NCBI GenBank assembly: GCA_030699385.1
Contig: JAUYMY010000032.1
Location: 1-57,775 of the forward strand
From: Methylobacter sp.
Lineage (GTDB): Bacteria > Pseudomonadota > Gammaproteobacteria > Methylococcales > Methylomonadaceae
Direction: 5' to 3'
Length of the DNA: 57,775 nucleotides
The position numbers were made by a program, and so were the translations under genes. Shown one piece after another: positions 37,936 to 47,921 of this stretch (position 1 is the first letter of the stretch; each line of letters starts with the position of its first letter). The notes beneath the pieces were generated by a model. It worked only from the letters and a program-made list of their open reading frames with translations. It searched no databases and was not told where the DNA came from.

Positions 37936-37954
37936 AAACTAAACGGTTCAGTTT
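37936..37954. promoter_or_regulatory. Operator-like palindrome for the TetR-type repressor
   Basis: AAACTAAAC-G-GTTCAGTTT is a 19-bp inverted repeat with 8 of 9 arm bases complementary. It lies 36 bp before the tetR start and overlaps a TTTATAAT-type -10 (37952-37959), placing it where an autoregulated TetR repressor would bind. Operator use is inferred. Confidence 0.55.
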
Positions 37955-37989
37955 ATAATAAGCCTTCATTTCATAGCTTGGGTTAAATC

Positions 37990-38595
37990 ATGACAACCGG
38001 TTTTAGTCATTCAAAACAGCAATGCATTATCAAAGGCGCAACCGCGATGTTTCTTAAACACGGCTTTAATGCGGTGAGCATGGACAAAATCGCTCAAGCG
38101 GCGCCGGTGTCTAAAGCGACGCTATACAAATATTTTGCCGGCAAAAACGATTTGCTGGCGGCTGTTATCGGCGAGTTATGCACGTCTTTATTGCAAACCA
38201 TGGACGAACTGTCGATGGATTCGGCAAGCGTGGAACATAATCTGAAAAAAATTGCTGCCGCCTTTGTCGATTTAATTTTCGCTGAAGAATCGCTGGCTAT
38301 CTATCGGTTGGTGATTGCCGAATGTTACGCATTCCCGGAGTTAGGTCGATTAGTTTACGAAAGCGGCCCTAAAAACGCGTTAATGCAACTAGAGCGTTAT
38401 TTAGAACATATCAACACCCATCAGCACATCACCATTCCCGATGTTGCCTTTGCCGCCGATGCTTTTTTTAGCTTGTTAAAAAACGACCTGCATTTTCAAT
38501 GCCTACTGGGCATAAAAGCGCCACCGTCAGCTGAAGAAAAAACCCTGTTAATCACTCAAGCCGTTAATTTATATCGGCAAGGCTTAGCGTTATGA
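37990..38595 (+). CDS. TetR/AcrR-family repressor
   Basis: This 201-aa protein has an N-terminal TetR helix-turn-helix (about 12-58, ATAMFLKHGFNAVSMDKIAQAAPVSKATLYKYF) and a ligand-binding C-terminal domain. It is the first gene of the efflux operon; its stop overlaps the tolC-like start by 4 bp (ATGA). The palindrome upstream suggests autorepression and control of the whole pump. Inducer is unknown. Confidence 0.9.
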   Translation: MTTGFSHSKQQCIIKGATAMFLKHGFNAVSMDKIAQAAPVSKATLYKYFAGKNDLLAAVIGELCTSLLQTMDELSMDSASVEHNLKKIAAAFVDLIFAEESLAIYRLVIAECYAFPELGRLVYESGPKNALMQLERYLEHINTHQHITIPDVAFAADAFFSLLKNDLHFQCLLGIKAPPSAEEKTLLITQAVNLYRQGLAL

Positions 38596-39866
38596 TCAGT
38601 AAAAACGCCCTATTATTCAGTACGATTATTTTTTCCATGCCCGGCTTGGCCGCTGAAACACTGGAACAAGCGTTTACCGAAGCGCTGAATCAAAATCAAC
38701 GTATCGTTGCCGCTAAAGCCAATAGCCAAGCGGCTGAGCAACAACTTTTTGCCGCCAAAGGTCAGCGCTTGCCGCAACTCAATGTGCGTAGCGGTTATAC
38801 GCAATTAAGCGAAACGCCCACCGCGCAAACTCAAGTTAACGGACAGACCGCGCAATTTCCAACCGGTCTATCCAGCAGCGCCAATGCCCAGGCGATTGTC
38901 AGCGTGCCGGTTTTCACCAGCGGCCGCATCAGCCATAGCATTGACGCCGCAAAAGCGTCGGCGCTGGCAAGCCGGCACGACGAGACCACCACCGCCTTAA
39001 CCATTAAATTACAAGTGGCCAATGCTTTTATTGCCATTTTGCGCGCCGAAAAAGCCTTGCAAGTTGCCCAAAGCCATGTCACTACGCTCAAAGCACACGC
39101 CAATGATGTGAATAATTTTTATCAACAAGGCATGGTGGCGCGTAATGATTTATTAGCCGCTCAGGTCGAACTTAGCAATGCCGATCAAGGGGTGCTGCAA
39201 CAAGAAAATCAGCTGAATATTGCCCAAGCCCAGTTTAATCAATTGCTAAATCGCGACTTGGCAACGAAAGTCAGTTTGACTGAGCAATTTCCTGAACTGA
39301 TAACCGGCAATTTGGCGGAACTGAATCAGCAAGCGTTTTCTCAACGTCCTGAAATTATCACGCTGGCCGAACAAATACAGGCACTTGAAGCGCAAGCCGC
39401 CAGTGAAAAAGCCAATTTATGGCCGCAAGTTAATGTCAATGGCGGCTATCAATATCAACAAAACCGCTACCAGGCTTACGAAGGCATGTGGATGGCCAAT
39501 GCGACGATAGACTGGAAAATTTATGACGGCTCAACCGCGCATCGCAGCGATGCGCTAACCCAGCAAGCGGTAGCCTTAAGCTCTCAGCGCAGTGATTTAA
39601 CCAGCGCCATTAGTCTGCAAGTACGCCAAGCGTGGCTAGAGACGCAAGAGACGCAAAAACGCGTCGAGGTCGCCAAACTGGCGATAGGTCAAGCCGATGA
39701 AAACCTCAAAGTCAGTACCGAACGTTATCAGCAAGGATTGGCCGTGCATAGCGAAGTGCTTGATGCCGAAGATTTGCGCATTAAAAGCTATGATAATTTT
39801 AATAACGCACGCTATGACGCCATAACCGCTAATCTCAACCTTCGGCGCGCTCTGGGTATTTTATAA
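38592..39866 (+). CDS. TolC-family outer-membrane channel
   Basis: This 424-aa protein has a signal peptide (residues 1-20, GLAAE) and two outer-membrane-efflux repeats with long coiled alpha-helices (for example TLEQAFTEALNQNQRIVAAKANSQAAEQQ). It is the outer-membrane component of the tripartite pump encoded with the two downstream genes. The start overlaps the tetR stop, showing translational coupling. No lipobox is present. Confidence 0.9.
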   Translation: MISKNALLFSTIIFSMPGLAAETLEQAFTEALNQNQRIVAAKANSQAAEQQLFAAKGQRLPQLNVRSGYTQLSETPTAQTQVNGQTAQFPTGLSSSANAQAIVSVPVFTSGRISHSIDAAKASALASRHDETTTALTIKLQVANAFIAILRAEKALQVAQSHVTTLKAHANDVNNFYQQGMVARNDLLAAQVELSNADQGVLQQENQLNIAQAQFNQLLNRDLATKVSLTEQFPELITGNLAELNQQAFSQRPEIITLAEQIQALEAQAASEKANLWPQVNVNGGYQYQQNRYQAYEGMWMANATIDWKIYDGSTAHRSDALTQQAVALSSQRSDLTSAISLQVRQAWLETQETQKRVEVAKLAIGQADENLKVSTERYQQGLAVHSEVLDAEDLRIKSYDNFNNARYDAITANLNLRRALGIL

Positions 39867-39905
39867 ATCCCACGCCATTACCTCATCTCTTAATAAGGCT
39901 AACGC

Positions 39906-40973
39906 ATGTTTTTTCACTCGTCTAAACGCGCCGCCCCGGCATTCGGCTTGTTGCTATTGGCTTTATTGGCCGCCTGCGATAACAGCACCGAAATCCCGCC
40001 GCAACCGATACGCACAGTGCGCGTGGAAACCGTATCGGCTAATAATAGCGTGCTGCAAAGGCGCTTTGTCGGACGTATCGACGCCGTCAGCACGGTTGAT
40101 TTATCGTTTCAGGTGGCGGGAAAAATAATTGCGCTACCGGTTAAAGAAGGTCTGCCCATTACTAAAGGAACGCTGCTTGCGGCTTTAGATGACAGCGATT
40201 TTCGTCTGGCGGTCGCGCAAGCTAGCGCCCAATTCAATTTGGCAAAACTGGATTTAACGCGTAAGCGCAATCTGTTTACATCAGGCTCCTTGCCAAAAGC
40301 GCTGCTGGATCAAGCCGAAACCGCGTTTACCTTAAATCAGGTCGCCTTAGCAACCGCCCAACGCAACCTGTCGTACACGCGTATTAGCGCGCCCTTCGAT
40401 GCCTTGGTGAGTCAACGGCTGATGGATAACCACAGCAATGCCGCCGCCCAACAACCGGTAGTTCGGTTGCAAGATTTAACCGAGTTACGGGTGCGCATTA
40501 ATATCCCGGAAAATAGCGTTAAATTGCTGGAAAAGTCGGCTGATTTTAACGCCGAAGCAGTGTTTAGCGATCGACCAACGCAACGTTTTCCGCTCAGTTA
40601 TCGCGAACATATCACCGAAGCCGGCAGCGTCGCCCAAACCTATGAAGTGATTTTCGGCCTGTCCAGAAAAAACAACCCGCAGCTATTGCCGGGCATGACG
40701 GCCACGGTCATTATCAGCAAAAAAGAAGCCGTCGAAGCGGCGCAATTAACCATTCCGCTATCGGCAATCGATTACGACGAACAAGGCGCGCCGCGCGTGT
40801 GGATTTTTGACCCTAACAGCGAAACCGTCTCATCTCGAGCGGTCACTTTGGGTACACTGAATAAACACCATATCCCGGTATTATCGGGCCTGCAGCCAGA
40901 TGAGCACATTGTCACCGCTGGCGCGCATTTATTGCGCGAAGGCATGGCAGTGCGCCGGTTCATTGCATTTTGA
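39906..40973 (+). CDS. RND periplasmic adaptor (membrane fusion) protein
   Basis: This 355-aa protein has a lipoprotein-type signal (LLALLAAC, lipobox LAAC) followed by a barrel-sandwich hybrid and coiled-coil hairpin typical of AcrA/HlyD adaptors. Motifs include LSFQVAGKIIALPVKEGLPITKGTLLAALDDSDF (split here by position 60-95) and YTRISAPFDALVSQRLMDNHSN. It lies 39 bp after the TolC gene and 11 bp before the RND gene, so one operon. Confidence 0.92.
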   Translation: MFFHSSKRAAPAFGLLLLALLAACDNSTEIPPQPIRTVRVETVSANNSVLQRRFVGRIDAVSTVDLSFQVAGKIIALPVKEGLPITKGTLLAALDDSDFRLAVAQASAQFNLAKLDLTRKRNLFTSGSLPKALLDQAETAFTLNQVALATAQRNLSYTRISAPFDALVSQRLMDNHSNAAAQQPVVRLQDLTELRVRINIPENSVKLLEKSADFNAEAVFSDRPTQRFPLSYREHITEAGSVAQTYEVIFGLSRKNNPQLLPGMTATVIISKKEAVEAAQLTIPLSAIDYDEQGAPRVWIFDPNSETVSSRAVTLGTLNKHHIPVLSGLQPDEHIVTAGAHLLREGMAVRRFIAF

Positions 40974-40984
40974 AAGGTTAAATC

Positions 40985-43900
40985 ATGAGTTTTTCTATCG
41001 CACGCAGCGCTATTGATCGTCCTGTTAATACCTGGTTATTAGTGTTGCTGTGCCTGATTGGCGGACTTTGGGGCCTAACCAGCGTGGGGCGCTTGGAAGA
41101 TCCGGCTTTTACCATCAAACAAGCCTTAGTCATCACCGCTTATCCCGGCGCCAGCGCAGTTGAAGTGGAACAGGAAGTCACCGAATTGCTGGAATCGCAC
41201 ATTCAGCAATTGCCGCAAGTCAAACGCATTACCTCAAAATCCAAACCGGGGCTGTCCGAAATTACCGTCGAAGTTAAAGACACTTACGACAAAAAAACCA
41301 TGCCGCAGGTTTGGGATGAACTGCGGCGCAAAGTCAATGATGCACAAAAAAGCCTGCCTTCCGGCACGCGCCCGTCCATTGTCAACGACGATTTTGGCGA
41401 TGTTTACGGGATTTTTTATGCGGTCACCGCAGCGGAATTTTCCACCCAAGAAATTTTGGATATTTCCACGTTTTTACGGCGCGAACTGCTCACCGTGACC
41501 AATGTGGCGAAAGTTGAAACCGCCGGCGAACGCAAAGAAACCATTTACATCGAAATTTCCAGCGACCGCATCACCCGCTTAGGCTTATCCACACAACAAA
41601 TACTTGCCGCACTGCAATCGGAAAACACCATTGCCGACGCCGGCACAATCACCCTGGATGGGCGACGGATTCGTATTATCTCCGGCGGCGGCTTTGATTC
41701 TATCGCGCAAATTGAAGCCTTGCGTATCGGCAAACCCGGCAGCACCGAACAAATCAGCCTCATTGACATTGCCGACATACGCCGCGAAGTCACCGAAATC
41801 CCCGATCATCTGGTGCGTTTTAATGGCTCGGAAGCCTTTACGCTGGCTGTTTCCGGGGTTTCTGATGCCAATATCGTCACCATCGGACATGCCGTTGACG
41901 CGCGCCTGGAAGAACTTAAAGCGCGCATTCCCGCGGGGGTCGAGATTCATCCGATTTACCAGCAACACCAAGTGGTCGACGACTCAATCAATGGTTTTAT
42001 TGAAAATCTGATCGTCTCGGTGGCCATTGTTATTTTAGTGTTATGCCTGATGATGGGCTGGCGTATCGGCTTGATTGTCGGCGCCACCTTGCTGTTGATT
42101 GTGTTAGGCACCTTATTATTTATGAGCCTGTTTGGCATCGATATGGAACGCATTTCACTCGGCGCGTTGATTATCGCCATGGGCATGATGGTCGATAATG
42201 CCATTGTCGTTGCCGAAGGCATGTTGATTAACATGCAGCGCGGCATACCTGCCAAAGAAGCCGCCTGCAGCGCGACCGACCGCACCCAGATTCCCTTGCT
42301 CGGCGCCACCGTCATCGGCATTATGGCGTTTTCCGGCATTGGTTTATCATCCGATGTTACCGGCGAATTTTTATTTTCCCTTTTTGCCGTCATCAGTTTT
42401 TCGCTGTTATTAAGCTGGGTGCTGGCCATTACCGTCACCCCGCTATTTGGCTACTTGTTTCTAAAGGTAAAAGTAGCCGATAGCGATGCCGACCCTTATG
42501 CCAACCCGGTTTATAAGCTTTACCAGCGCCTGCTTAAAGCCGTTTTACATGCCCGAATAATAACGATTATCGCCTTAGTGCTGATTACTATCGTCTGTTT
42601 TGCAGGCTTTAGCTCGGTCAAACAAGAGTTCTTCCCCTACTCCAACACCCCGCTGTTTTATCTTAACTATCAATTAGCCGAAGGCGCCGACATCCGCACG
42701 ACCGCGCATGACATGGCTGAAATCGATGAATTAATCCGCGCTAAAGAAAATGTGCTTTCTGTTGCCAGCTTTATCGGACGCGGCGCCAGTCGCTACATGC
42801 TGACCTATGCCCCCGAACAACCCAACCCGTCCTACGGACAATTTATTATTCGCGTCACCGATATTGCCTTCATTGACACACTGGCCGCAGAACTTAAACA
42901 ACAACTCAGTGCCGCTTATCCGAACGCCGAAATCCGCACCGAGCGCTTAGTGTTTGGGCCCGGCGCCAGCGCCAAAATAGAAGCGCGTTTTTCAGGTGCT
43001 AACCCGGCCGTATTACGCCAGCTAGGTGCCGAAGCCACGCGTATTATGGCGGCTCATGACGACCTGATTGATGTGCGCATCAATTGGCGCCAAAAAGAGC
43101 CGGTTTTAGCACCGGTATTTAATGCCGAGCGCGCAAGAATAGCCGGCATCGGCTTGAGTGATGTCGCCTTGAGCCTGCAATTTGCCACCACCGGCGTCGA
43201 AGCCGGCACCTACCGCGAACGTGATAAATTAATTCCCATTGTCGCCAGACCGCCGGCTATAGAACGCCATGATCCAAGCCGCCTCAATGACCGTTTAGTT
43301 TACAGCGCCGCAACACACACCTTTGTCCCCATCACCCAAATGGTCGACCGCATTGAAACCCGCAGTGATGACGGCCTGATACACCGACGCAACCGAGTGC
43401 GCACCCTGACCGCACAAGCCGATCCCGCGCCCGGCTTAACCTCGGATCAGGCTTTTAAACACATTAAAAGCGAAATCGAAGCGATAAAATTACCCGCTGA
43501 TTATCAAATGGAATGGGGCGGCGAATACGAAAGCTCACGCGACGCGCAGACCGCACTGAACTCCAAATTGCCGGTTAGTCTATTAGTGATGTTAATCATC
43601 AGCATTCTACTGTTTGGCAAAGTGCGCCAACCCCTGATTATCTGGCTGGTAGTGCCGATGTCAGTGTGCGGCGTCGTCATCGGCTTATTAGCCTTCGGTA
43701 AACCCTTTAGCTTCATGGCCTTACTGGGCTTATTAAGTTTATCGGGGATGTTAATGAAAAACGCCATCGTTTTAGTCGACGAAATCGACACCCAAATCGC
43801 CGAAGAAAAAGATCATTACGAGGCTATTTTACATGCCAGCGTGAGCCGTATCCGCCCGGTATTTCTAGCCGCCGTGACCACCATACTGGGCATGTTGCCG

Positions 43901-44035
43901 TTATTGAACGATGCTTTTTTTGCCAGCATGGCCGTCACCATTATGGGCGGTCTAGCCTTTGCAACCCTATTGACCTTAATCGCCGTGCCGGTACTTTATG
44001 CGCTATTTTTTAGGGTAAAACCTGAGCATGATTAG
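40985..44035 (+). CDS. RND-family efflux permease (HAE1-like)
   Basis: This 1016-aa inner-membrane transporter has twelve transmembrane segments and two large periplasmic loops. In TM4 the proton-relay motif reads MMVDNAIVVAEG (near residue 403), so the first Asp of AcrB D407/D408 is kept and the second is Asn, as in a recognised RND subgroup. The TM10 lysine is kept in GMLMKNAIVLVDE (near 924). It is the drug/proton antiporter of the TetR-TolC-adaptor-RND set; substrates cannot be read from sequence. Confidence 0.93.
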   Translation: MSFSIARSAIDRPVNTWLLVLLCLIGGLWGLTSVGRLEDPAFTIKQALVITAYPGASAVEVEQEVTELLESHIQQLPQVKRITSKSKPGLSEITVEVKDTYDKKTMPQVWDELRRKVNDAQKSLPSGTRPSIVNDDFGDVYGIFYAVTAAEFSTQEILDISTFLRRELLTVTNVAKVETAGERKETIYIEISSDRITRLGLSTQQILAALQSENTIADAGTITLDGRRIRIISGGGFDSIAQIEALRIGKPGSTEQISLIDIADIRREVTEIPDHLVRFNGSEAFTLAVSGVSDANIVTIGHAVDARLEELKARIPAGVEIHPIYQQHQVVDDSINGFIENLIVSVAIVILVLCLMMGWRIGLIVGATLLLIVLGTLLFMSLFGIDMERISLGALIIAMGMMVDNAIVVAEGMLINMQRGIPAKEAACSATDRTQIPLLGATVIGIMAFSGIGLSSDVTGEFLFSLFAVISFSLLLSWVLAITVTPLFGYLFLKVKVADSDADPYANPVYKLYQRLLKAVLHARIITIIALVLITIVCFAGFSSVKQEFFPYSNTPLFYLNYQLAEGADIRTTAHDMAEIDELIRAKENVLSVASFIGRGASRYMLTYAPEQPNPSYGQFIIRVTDIAFIDTLAAELKQQLSAAYPNAEIRTERLVFGPGASAKIEARFSGANPAVLRQLGAEATRIMAAHDDLIDVRINWRQKEPVLAPVFNAERARIAGIGLSDVALSLQFATTGVEAGTYRERDKLIPIVARPPAIERHDPSRLNDRLVYSAATHTFVPITQMVDRIETRSDDGLIHRRNRVRTLTAQADPAPGLTSDQAFKHIKSEIEAIKLPADYQMEWGGEYESSRDAQTALNSKLPVSLLVMLIISILLFGKVRQPLIIWLVVPMSVCGVVIGLLAFGKPFSFMALLGLLSLSGMLMKNAIVLVDEIDTQIAEEKDHYEAILHASVSRIRPVFLAAVTTILGMLPLLNDAFFASMAVTIMGGLAFATLLTLIAVPVLYALFFRVKPEHD

Positions 44036-44163
44036 CAGCCGCTTCTTGCCTATACATTTTCGATGGATATGAGACCAGAAACAGATTGATATGCAGATTT
44101 TCTAAATAGGCGTAACTACTTACTCAGCGAAAATATTTTATTCGTCACGAAGAGCACGAAGTT

Positions 44164-45240
44164 TTATACCGGCAGCACCGCGAAAGCATCGAGCTCTTGC
44201 ACCGCCGCCGCTGTGCGTCGAATCAGCTCCAAATTGCAGTGCAAATTCATCATACCGCCCACAGCCAGCGTCACCACCATAGCTTCAAAAGCATAAACCA
44301 GATGAGCCCGGTAACGTTGCAGCAAATAATCCACATCAACACCAACCACCCCATTATCCGCCAGGGTTTGGGCATAGACTGACAGCAAATCCACCTCATG
44401 CAAACGGCGCATTTCAGGACTGAGCGCCGTGGCTAAAAAATAAGCCACATCGCTGATGCCTTCACCGATACGGACTAACTGCCAATCCAAAAAGCCCACC
44501 TTGGACTGACTCTTATTCCAGAACAGATTACCGGGATGACAATCGTGATGAACCAGCGTTTTGGGCGCATCGGCAAAAAAGCGCATCACCGCCCGACGCC
44601 CCATGGCATAACGAATAGCGGGCGCATGTAACGCCAGCGGTATCGCCGTCCCCGCTAAACGCAAACCGCGCTTCATTAACGGCACCGCCAAAGCGCTGCC
44701 CAAAGCGTCTTCCAAACGCCTGACCGGTCCGCCAAGCCAGCGATAATGCGAACCCAAATGCTCATTATTCCAAAAACGTGCATGGCTGCAAGCAAGCTGA
44801 CCGACCACCAGCGCCGCCTGTGCCGGCGTCAACATATCGCTAGCAATGCTAGGAAAATCATCGAATTGAGCCACATCAGCCAGCACCAGCGTCGAACCAT
44901 AACCCAACCGACTTTGCGCCGCCAAACAAACAGGTAAACTCAGCGGAATAAAACGCGCCACCTCATTATAAAAACGCACTTCGGTATGCAGCAGCCGGGG
45001 TAAAGCCGTAATCATCCGCGCCCGCCACGCCAATGACGGCAACTTTACAAACCAGCGTTTTGGCAACGCGTTAGAGCCATCATGTTCGACCGCAATACAC
45101 ACCCGCGTCGTGGTGCCGACATTAACCGCAACAATATCAACCTTATCGACAACGACATGACTATGATGTCTATCAACAACTTGCTGGGCCCAAGCAACGG
45201 TTAAATCTCTAGGTTGGCGAACGAGTATGGTGTGTTTCAT
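44164..45240 (-). CDS. Aminoglycoside-phosphotransferase-like kinase (ecdysteroid-kinase-like)
   Basis: This 358-aa protein has the APH/CHK-like kinase core: catalytic HHDCHPGN (about 231-238, with Asp as base) and the metal-binding LDWQ (about 253-256). A lysine in RWFVKLPS (about 62-69) may bind ATP. Family members include ecdysteroid kinase-like and EcKinase proteins of uncharacterised bacterial function, so I would not assign resistance. It is monocistronic and convergent with the efflux operon. Confidence 0.75.
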   Translation of the reverse strand: MKHTILVRQPRDLTVAWAQQVVDRHHSHVVVDKVDIVAVNVGTTTRVCIAVEHDGSNALPKRWFVKLPSLAWRARMITALPRLLHTEVRFYNEVARFIPLSLPVCLAAQSRLGYGSTLVLADVAQFDDFPSIASDMLTPAQAALVVGQLACSHARFWNNEHLGSHYRWLGGPVRRLEDALGSALAVPLMKRGLRLAGTAIPLALHAPAIRYAMGRRAVMRFFADAPKTLVHHDCHPGNLFWNKSQSKVGFLDWQLVRIGEGISDVAYFLATALSPEMRRLHEVDLLSVYAQTLADNGVVGVDVDYLLQRYRAHLVYAFEAMVVTLAVGGMMNLHCNLELIRRTAAAVQELDAFAVLPV

Positions 45241-45437
45241 TGTTATGTGACAGCGTTTAATGATTAAAATTCAGCGGCATCAGACAATACCTTTTACCTC
45301 ATTAATAGTAACTATCTCAGCAAAGTTTTTCAAAACACTTCATCAGTTAAATGACAAAATAATCACAAAGGACAGCTGTTTTATGTTGCTGAATCATATT
45401 GCCGCAGAATTTTTGCCGTTACGGACAAATACCCCAT

Positions 45438-45474
45438 AAAAAAGGCCTTATGATTGCTCATAAGGCCTTTTTTT
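45438..45474. terminator. Bidirectional rho-independent terminator
   Basis: AAAAAAGGCCTTATGA-ttgc-TCATAAGGCCTTTTTTT forms a perfect 16-bp stem with U-runs on both strands. It terminates the small minus-strand gene at 45504-45728 and could also end any rightward transcript from 45380. Confidence 0.85.
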
Positions 45475-45503
45475 GTTTACGTTACCGGCGACAAAATCCG
45501 CTA

Positions 45504-45728
45504 TTAATGGCTGTAGCTCTTATCGTTAGCGCCGTCGTCAAACGCGTACTCATCTTCAATATCGGAAATTTGCGACTTCCTGCGCTTTAAAAAAATTCGG
45601 CTCCCTTCGGGCGACTCCAGGATCATTTCGACATAGCCGCCAAAAATAAAGTTATAAGAGAGTATTTTAAAATCGTTAGACATACCCCGAACTTTCACAT
45701 GATTGCCTACTACCCAAACACTACTCAT
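45504..45728 (-). CDS. Small conserved-looking hypothetical protein
   Basis: This 74-aa protein starts at the ATG at 45728 (an upstream GTG at 45770 is less plausible). It is predicted as mostly beta-structure (SSVWVVGNHVKVRGMSNDFKILSYNFIFGGYVEMILES) with a charged, acidic C-terminal tail. I do not recognise a family. A good terminator follows, supporting real transcription. Confidence 0.55.
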   Translation of the reverse strand: MSSVWVVGNHVKVRGMSNDFKILSYNFIFGGYVEMILESPEGSRIFLKRRKSQISDIEDEYAFDDGANDKSYSH

Positions 45729-46033
45729 AGCTTTTTCTTTTTTAACCCACTTATGATGAAAAATACCCACCCAGTTCCACGTTGATAAAATGGATAACTA
45801 AGCACCGGATTTATTATAATCTATTTCCACTGCTTGAAAAGACCCTTTATAGCTATTTTTTTGCTGTAAAAATAATTGCTTACGGTATATTGTTAATTTA
45901 CTTTGTAAAAATAAACCTTACCGACCATCCAAAGCCTTGTAACATCACTAAATAATACGACAAAGCACACAAAAATACGCCGTCATCGCTATGCTAAACG
46001 TTGCTCTATTCATCTCCATTAAAAAATTATCCC

Positions 46034-46849
46034 ATGCCTGAATTACCCGAAGTTGAAACCACTTGTCGCGGCATCGCACCGCATATTGAAGGCCAAACCA
46101 TTAAACAGGTTATCGTCCGCCAACCTAAATTGCGCTGGCCTGTGTCCGAAACGCTTAATCAAGCGCTGAGCGGACTGCGCATTGAATCGGTGTCCAGAAG
46201 GGCAAAATATCTACTGCTCGCCACCGACGCCGGCACTGTGCTGGTGCATTTGGGCATGTCCGGCAGTTTACGCATTATGTCGGCCGGGCAGATCGCGGGG
46301 AAACATGACCACATTGATTTTATCTTTCACGACGACACGGTGTTGCGCTTTAATGATCCACGCCGGTTCGGCGCGGTATTATGGACAACAGCGCCCACCG
46401 CAGAACATCAGTTATTGAAGGATTTAGGCCCGGAACCGCTGCTAACCGACTTTAACGGCGAGCTTTTGTACACCTTGTCGAAAAACCGCAAAACGGCGGT
46501 GAAGACATTCATTATGGACAGCCATATTGTGGTCGGCGTCGGCAATATCTACGCTAACGAAGCTTTGTTTATGGCGGGCATTGCACCTGCACGTCAAGCC
46601 GGTAACATTTCGTTAGCGCGTTATCAAAAACTGGCCGACTGTATTCGCGTGGTTTTACAGCAAGCCATTATCCAAGGCGGCACTACGCTCAGGGATTTTG
46701 TCAACGAAGCCGGAAAGCCCGGCTATTTTCAGCAACAACTCAAGGTTTATGGGCGCGGCGGACTGCCTTGTCTCAACTGTAATCAGCCATTAACAGAAAT
46801 CAGGCTAGCAAACCGCTCCAGCGTATTTTGCAGTCATTGCCAGCGTTAG
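46034..46849 (+). CDS. mutM: Formamidopyrimidine-DNA glycosylase
   Basis: This 271-aa bifunctional glycosylase/AP lyase removes 8-oxoguanine. Processing leaves Pro as the N-terminal nucleophile in PELPEVETT. The H2TH segment ([17 protein letters not shown]) and the C-terminal zinc finger CLNCNQ...CSHC are intact. The ATG at 46034 is the true start although the frame extends to 46001. It is monocistronic and ends at a terminator. Confidence 0.95.
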   Translation: MPELPEVETTCRGIAPHIEGQTIKQVIVRQPKLRWPVSETLNQALSGLRIESVSRRAKYLLLATDAGTVLVHLGMSGSLRIMSAGQIAGKHDHIDFIFHDDTVLRFNDPRRFGAVLWTTAPTAEHQLLKDLGPEPLLTDFNGELLYTLSKNRKTAVKTFIMDSHIVVGVGNIYANEALFMAGIAPARQAGNISLARYQKLADCIRVVLQQAIIQGGTTLRDFVNEAGKPGYFQQQLKVYGRGGLPCLNCNQPLTEIRLANRSSVFCSHCQR

Positions 46850-46864
46850 CCATAAACGCAAGGC

Positions 46865-46901
46865 AAAAAAAAAGCCCCGTTCCTGAGAATGGGGCTTTTT
46901 T
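46865..46901. terminator. Bidirectional terminator between mutM and rpsI
   Basis: AAAAGCCCC-gttcctgagaat-GGGGCTTTTTT, with A-run and T-run on either side, serves the convergent mutM (plus) and rplM-rpsI (minus) transcripts. Confidence 0.85.
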
Positions 46902-46945
46902 GCTTCCATGACTGCAACCGAAGTTGCAGCCTGGCAGTAAACGAA

Positions 46946-47341
46946 TTAACGTTTCGAGTACTGTGGACGTTTTCTGGCTTTGTGTAAGCCGACTTTTTTA
47001 CGTTCTACAATACGTGAATCGCGGGTTACAAAACCGGCTTTTCTGAGTGCTGGACGTAAAGTTTCGTCATAAACCATCAATGCACGGGTCAGACCGTGAC
47101 GGATAGCACCGGCTTGGCCCGATGGGCCGCCGCCTTTGACGATAACATTAATGTCGAATTGACCTTCCATATCAACACAACCTAATGGCTGACGAGAAAC
47201 CATTTGATCGGTTTTACGGCCAAAATAATCTTCGATAGTTTTGGTGTTAATGGTGATTTTTCCGGTACCTTTAGTTGCGTAAACGCGTGCTATTGCACAT
47301 TTACGACGACCTGTTCCGTAGTACTGAGCTGCTGCTGCCAT
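46946..47341 (-). CDS. rpsI: 30S ribosomal protein S9
   Basis: This 131-aa ribosomal protein has the S9 signature [19 protein letters not shown] and the universally conserved C-terminal KRPQYSKR, whose last residues reach the decoding site tRNA. It is the second gene of rplM-rpsI (12 bp apart). Confidence 0.97.
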   Translation of the reverse strand: MAAAAQYYGTGRRKCAIARVYATKGTGKITINTKTIEDYFGRKTDQMVSRQPLGCVDMEGQFDINVIVKGGGPSGQAGAIRHGLTRALMVYDETLRPALRKAGFVTRDSRIVERKKVGLHKARKRPQYSKR

Positions 47342-47352
47342 GATCTACCCGT

Positions 47353-47781
47353 TTATATGTCTAATACTTGTGGCTGTTGAGCCTGATGATCGTGTTCAGG
47401 TCCTGCATACACTTTCAATTTCTTGAACATGGCACGACCCAGCGGATTGTTAGGTAACATTCCTTTAACGGCTGTAGTAAGAATACGATCAGGAAAAGTT
47501 TTTCTTAATTTACCCAGGGTAACGGTTTTAAGATTACCGACATAACCTGTGTGGCGCTGATACAATTTATCTTTTTCTTTATTGCCGGTAACGCCTATTT
47601 TCTCTGCATTTACGACAATAATGTAATCACCGGTATCAACATGCGGTGTGTATTCTGGTTTATGTTTACCGCGAAGGCGAAGGGCAATCTCAGAAGCAAG
47701 ACGACCTAACGTCTTTCCTTCTGCATCAACCACGAACCAATCACGCTTAACTTCTGCTGGCTTTGCACTAAATGTTTTCAT
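47353..47781 (-). CDS. rplM: 50S ribosomal protein L13
   Basis: This 142-aa protein has the L13 signature ([33 protein letters not shown]). It is the leader gene of the rplM-rpsI operon; promoters and any L13 autoregulatory leader would lie in 47782-47870. Confidence 0.97.
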   Translation of the reverse strand: MKTFSAKPAEVKRDWFVVDAEGKTLGRLASEIALRLRGKHKPEYTPHVDTGDYIIVVNAEKIGVTGNKEKDKLYQRHTGYVGNLKTVTLGKLRKTFPDRILTTAVKGMLPNNPLGRAMFKKLKVYAGPEHDHQAQQPQVLDI

Positions 47782-47870
47782 TGTCGCTTAGGCTTTCTGT
47801 TAAAGGCTTGAATATAAAGAGCGAGATTTTACTAAGAATGAGGTGATGTTTCAAGTTTATTTGTGACTCA

Positions 47871-47921
47871 GGCGAAAGATTCAAGGCGGATGTATTGTCG
47901 CCTTTCGCCTTTCGCCTGTCT
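47871..47921 (-). terminator. GGCGAAAG hairpin after ntrX
   Basis: On the minus strand GACAGGCGAAAGG...CTTTCGCCTGAGTC pairs its ends, with a second GGCGAAAGG/CCGCCTT pairing inside. It directly follows the ntrX stop and likely acts as its terminator, but no T-run is present. It resembles the hairpin at 11972-12019. Confidence 0.35.

Noticed and set aside
44164..45240. Aminoglycoside resistance gene
   Set aside because: Only the general phosphotransferase core is present; the protein resembles the ecdysteroid-kinase-like group rather than a known resistance enzyme.
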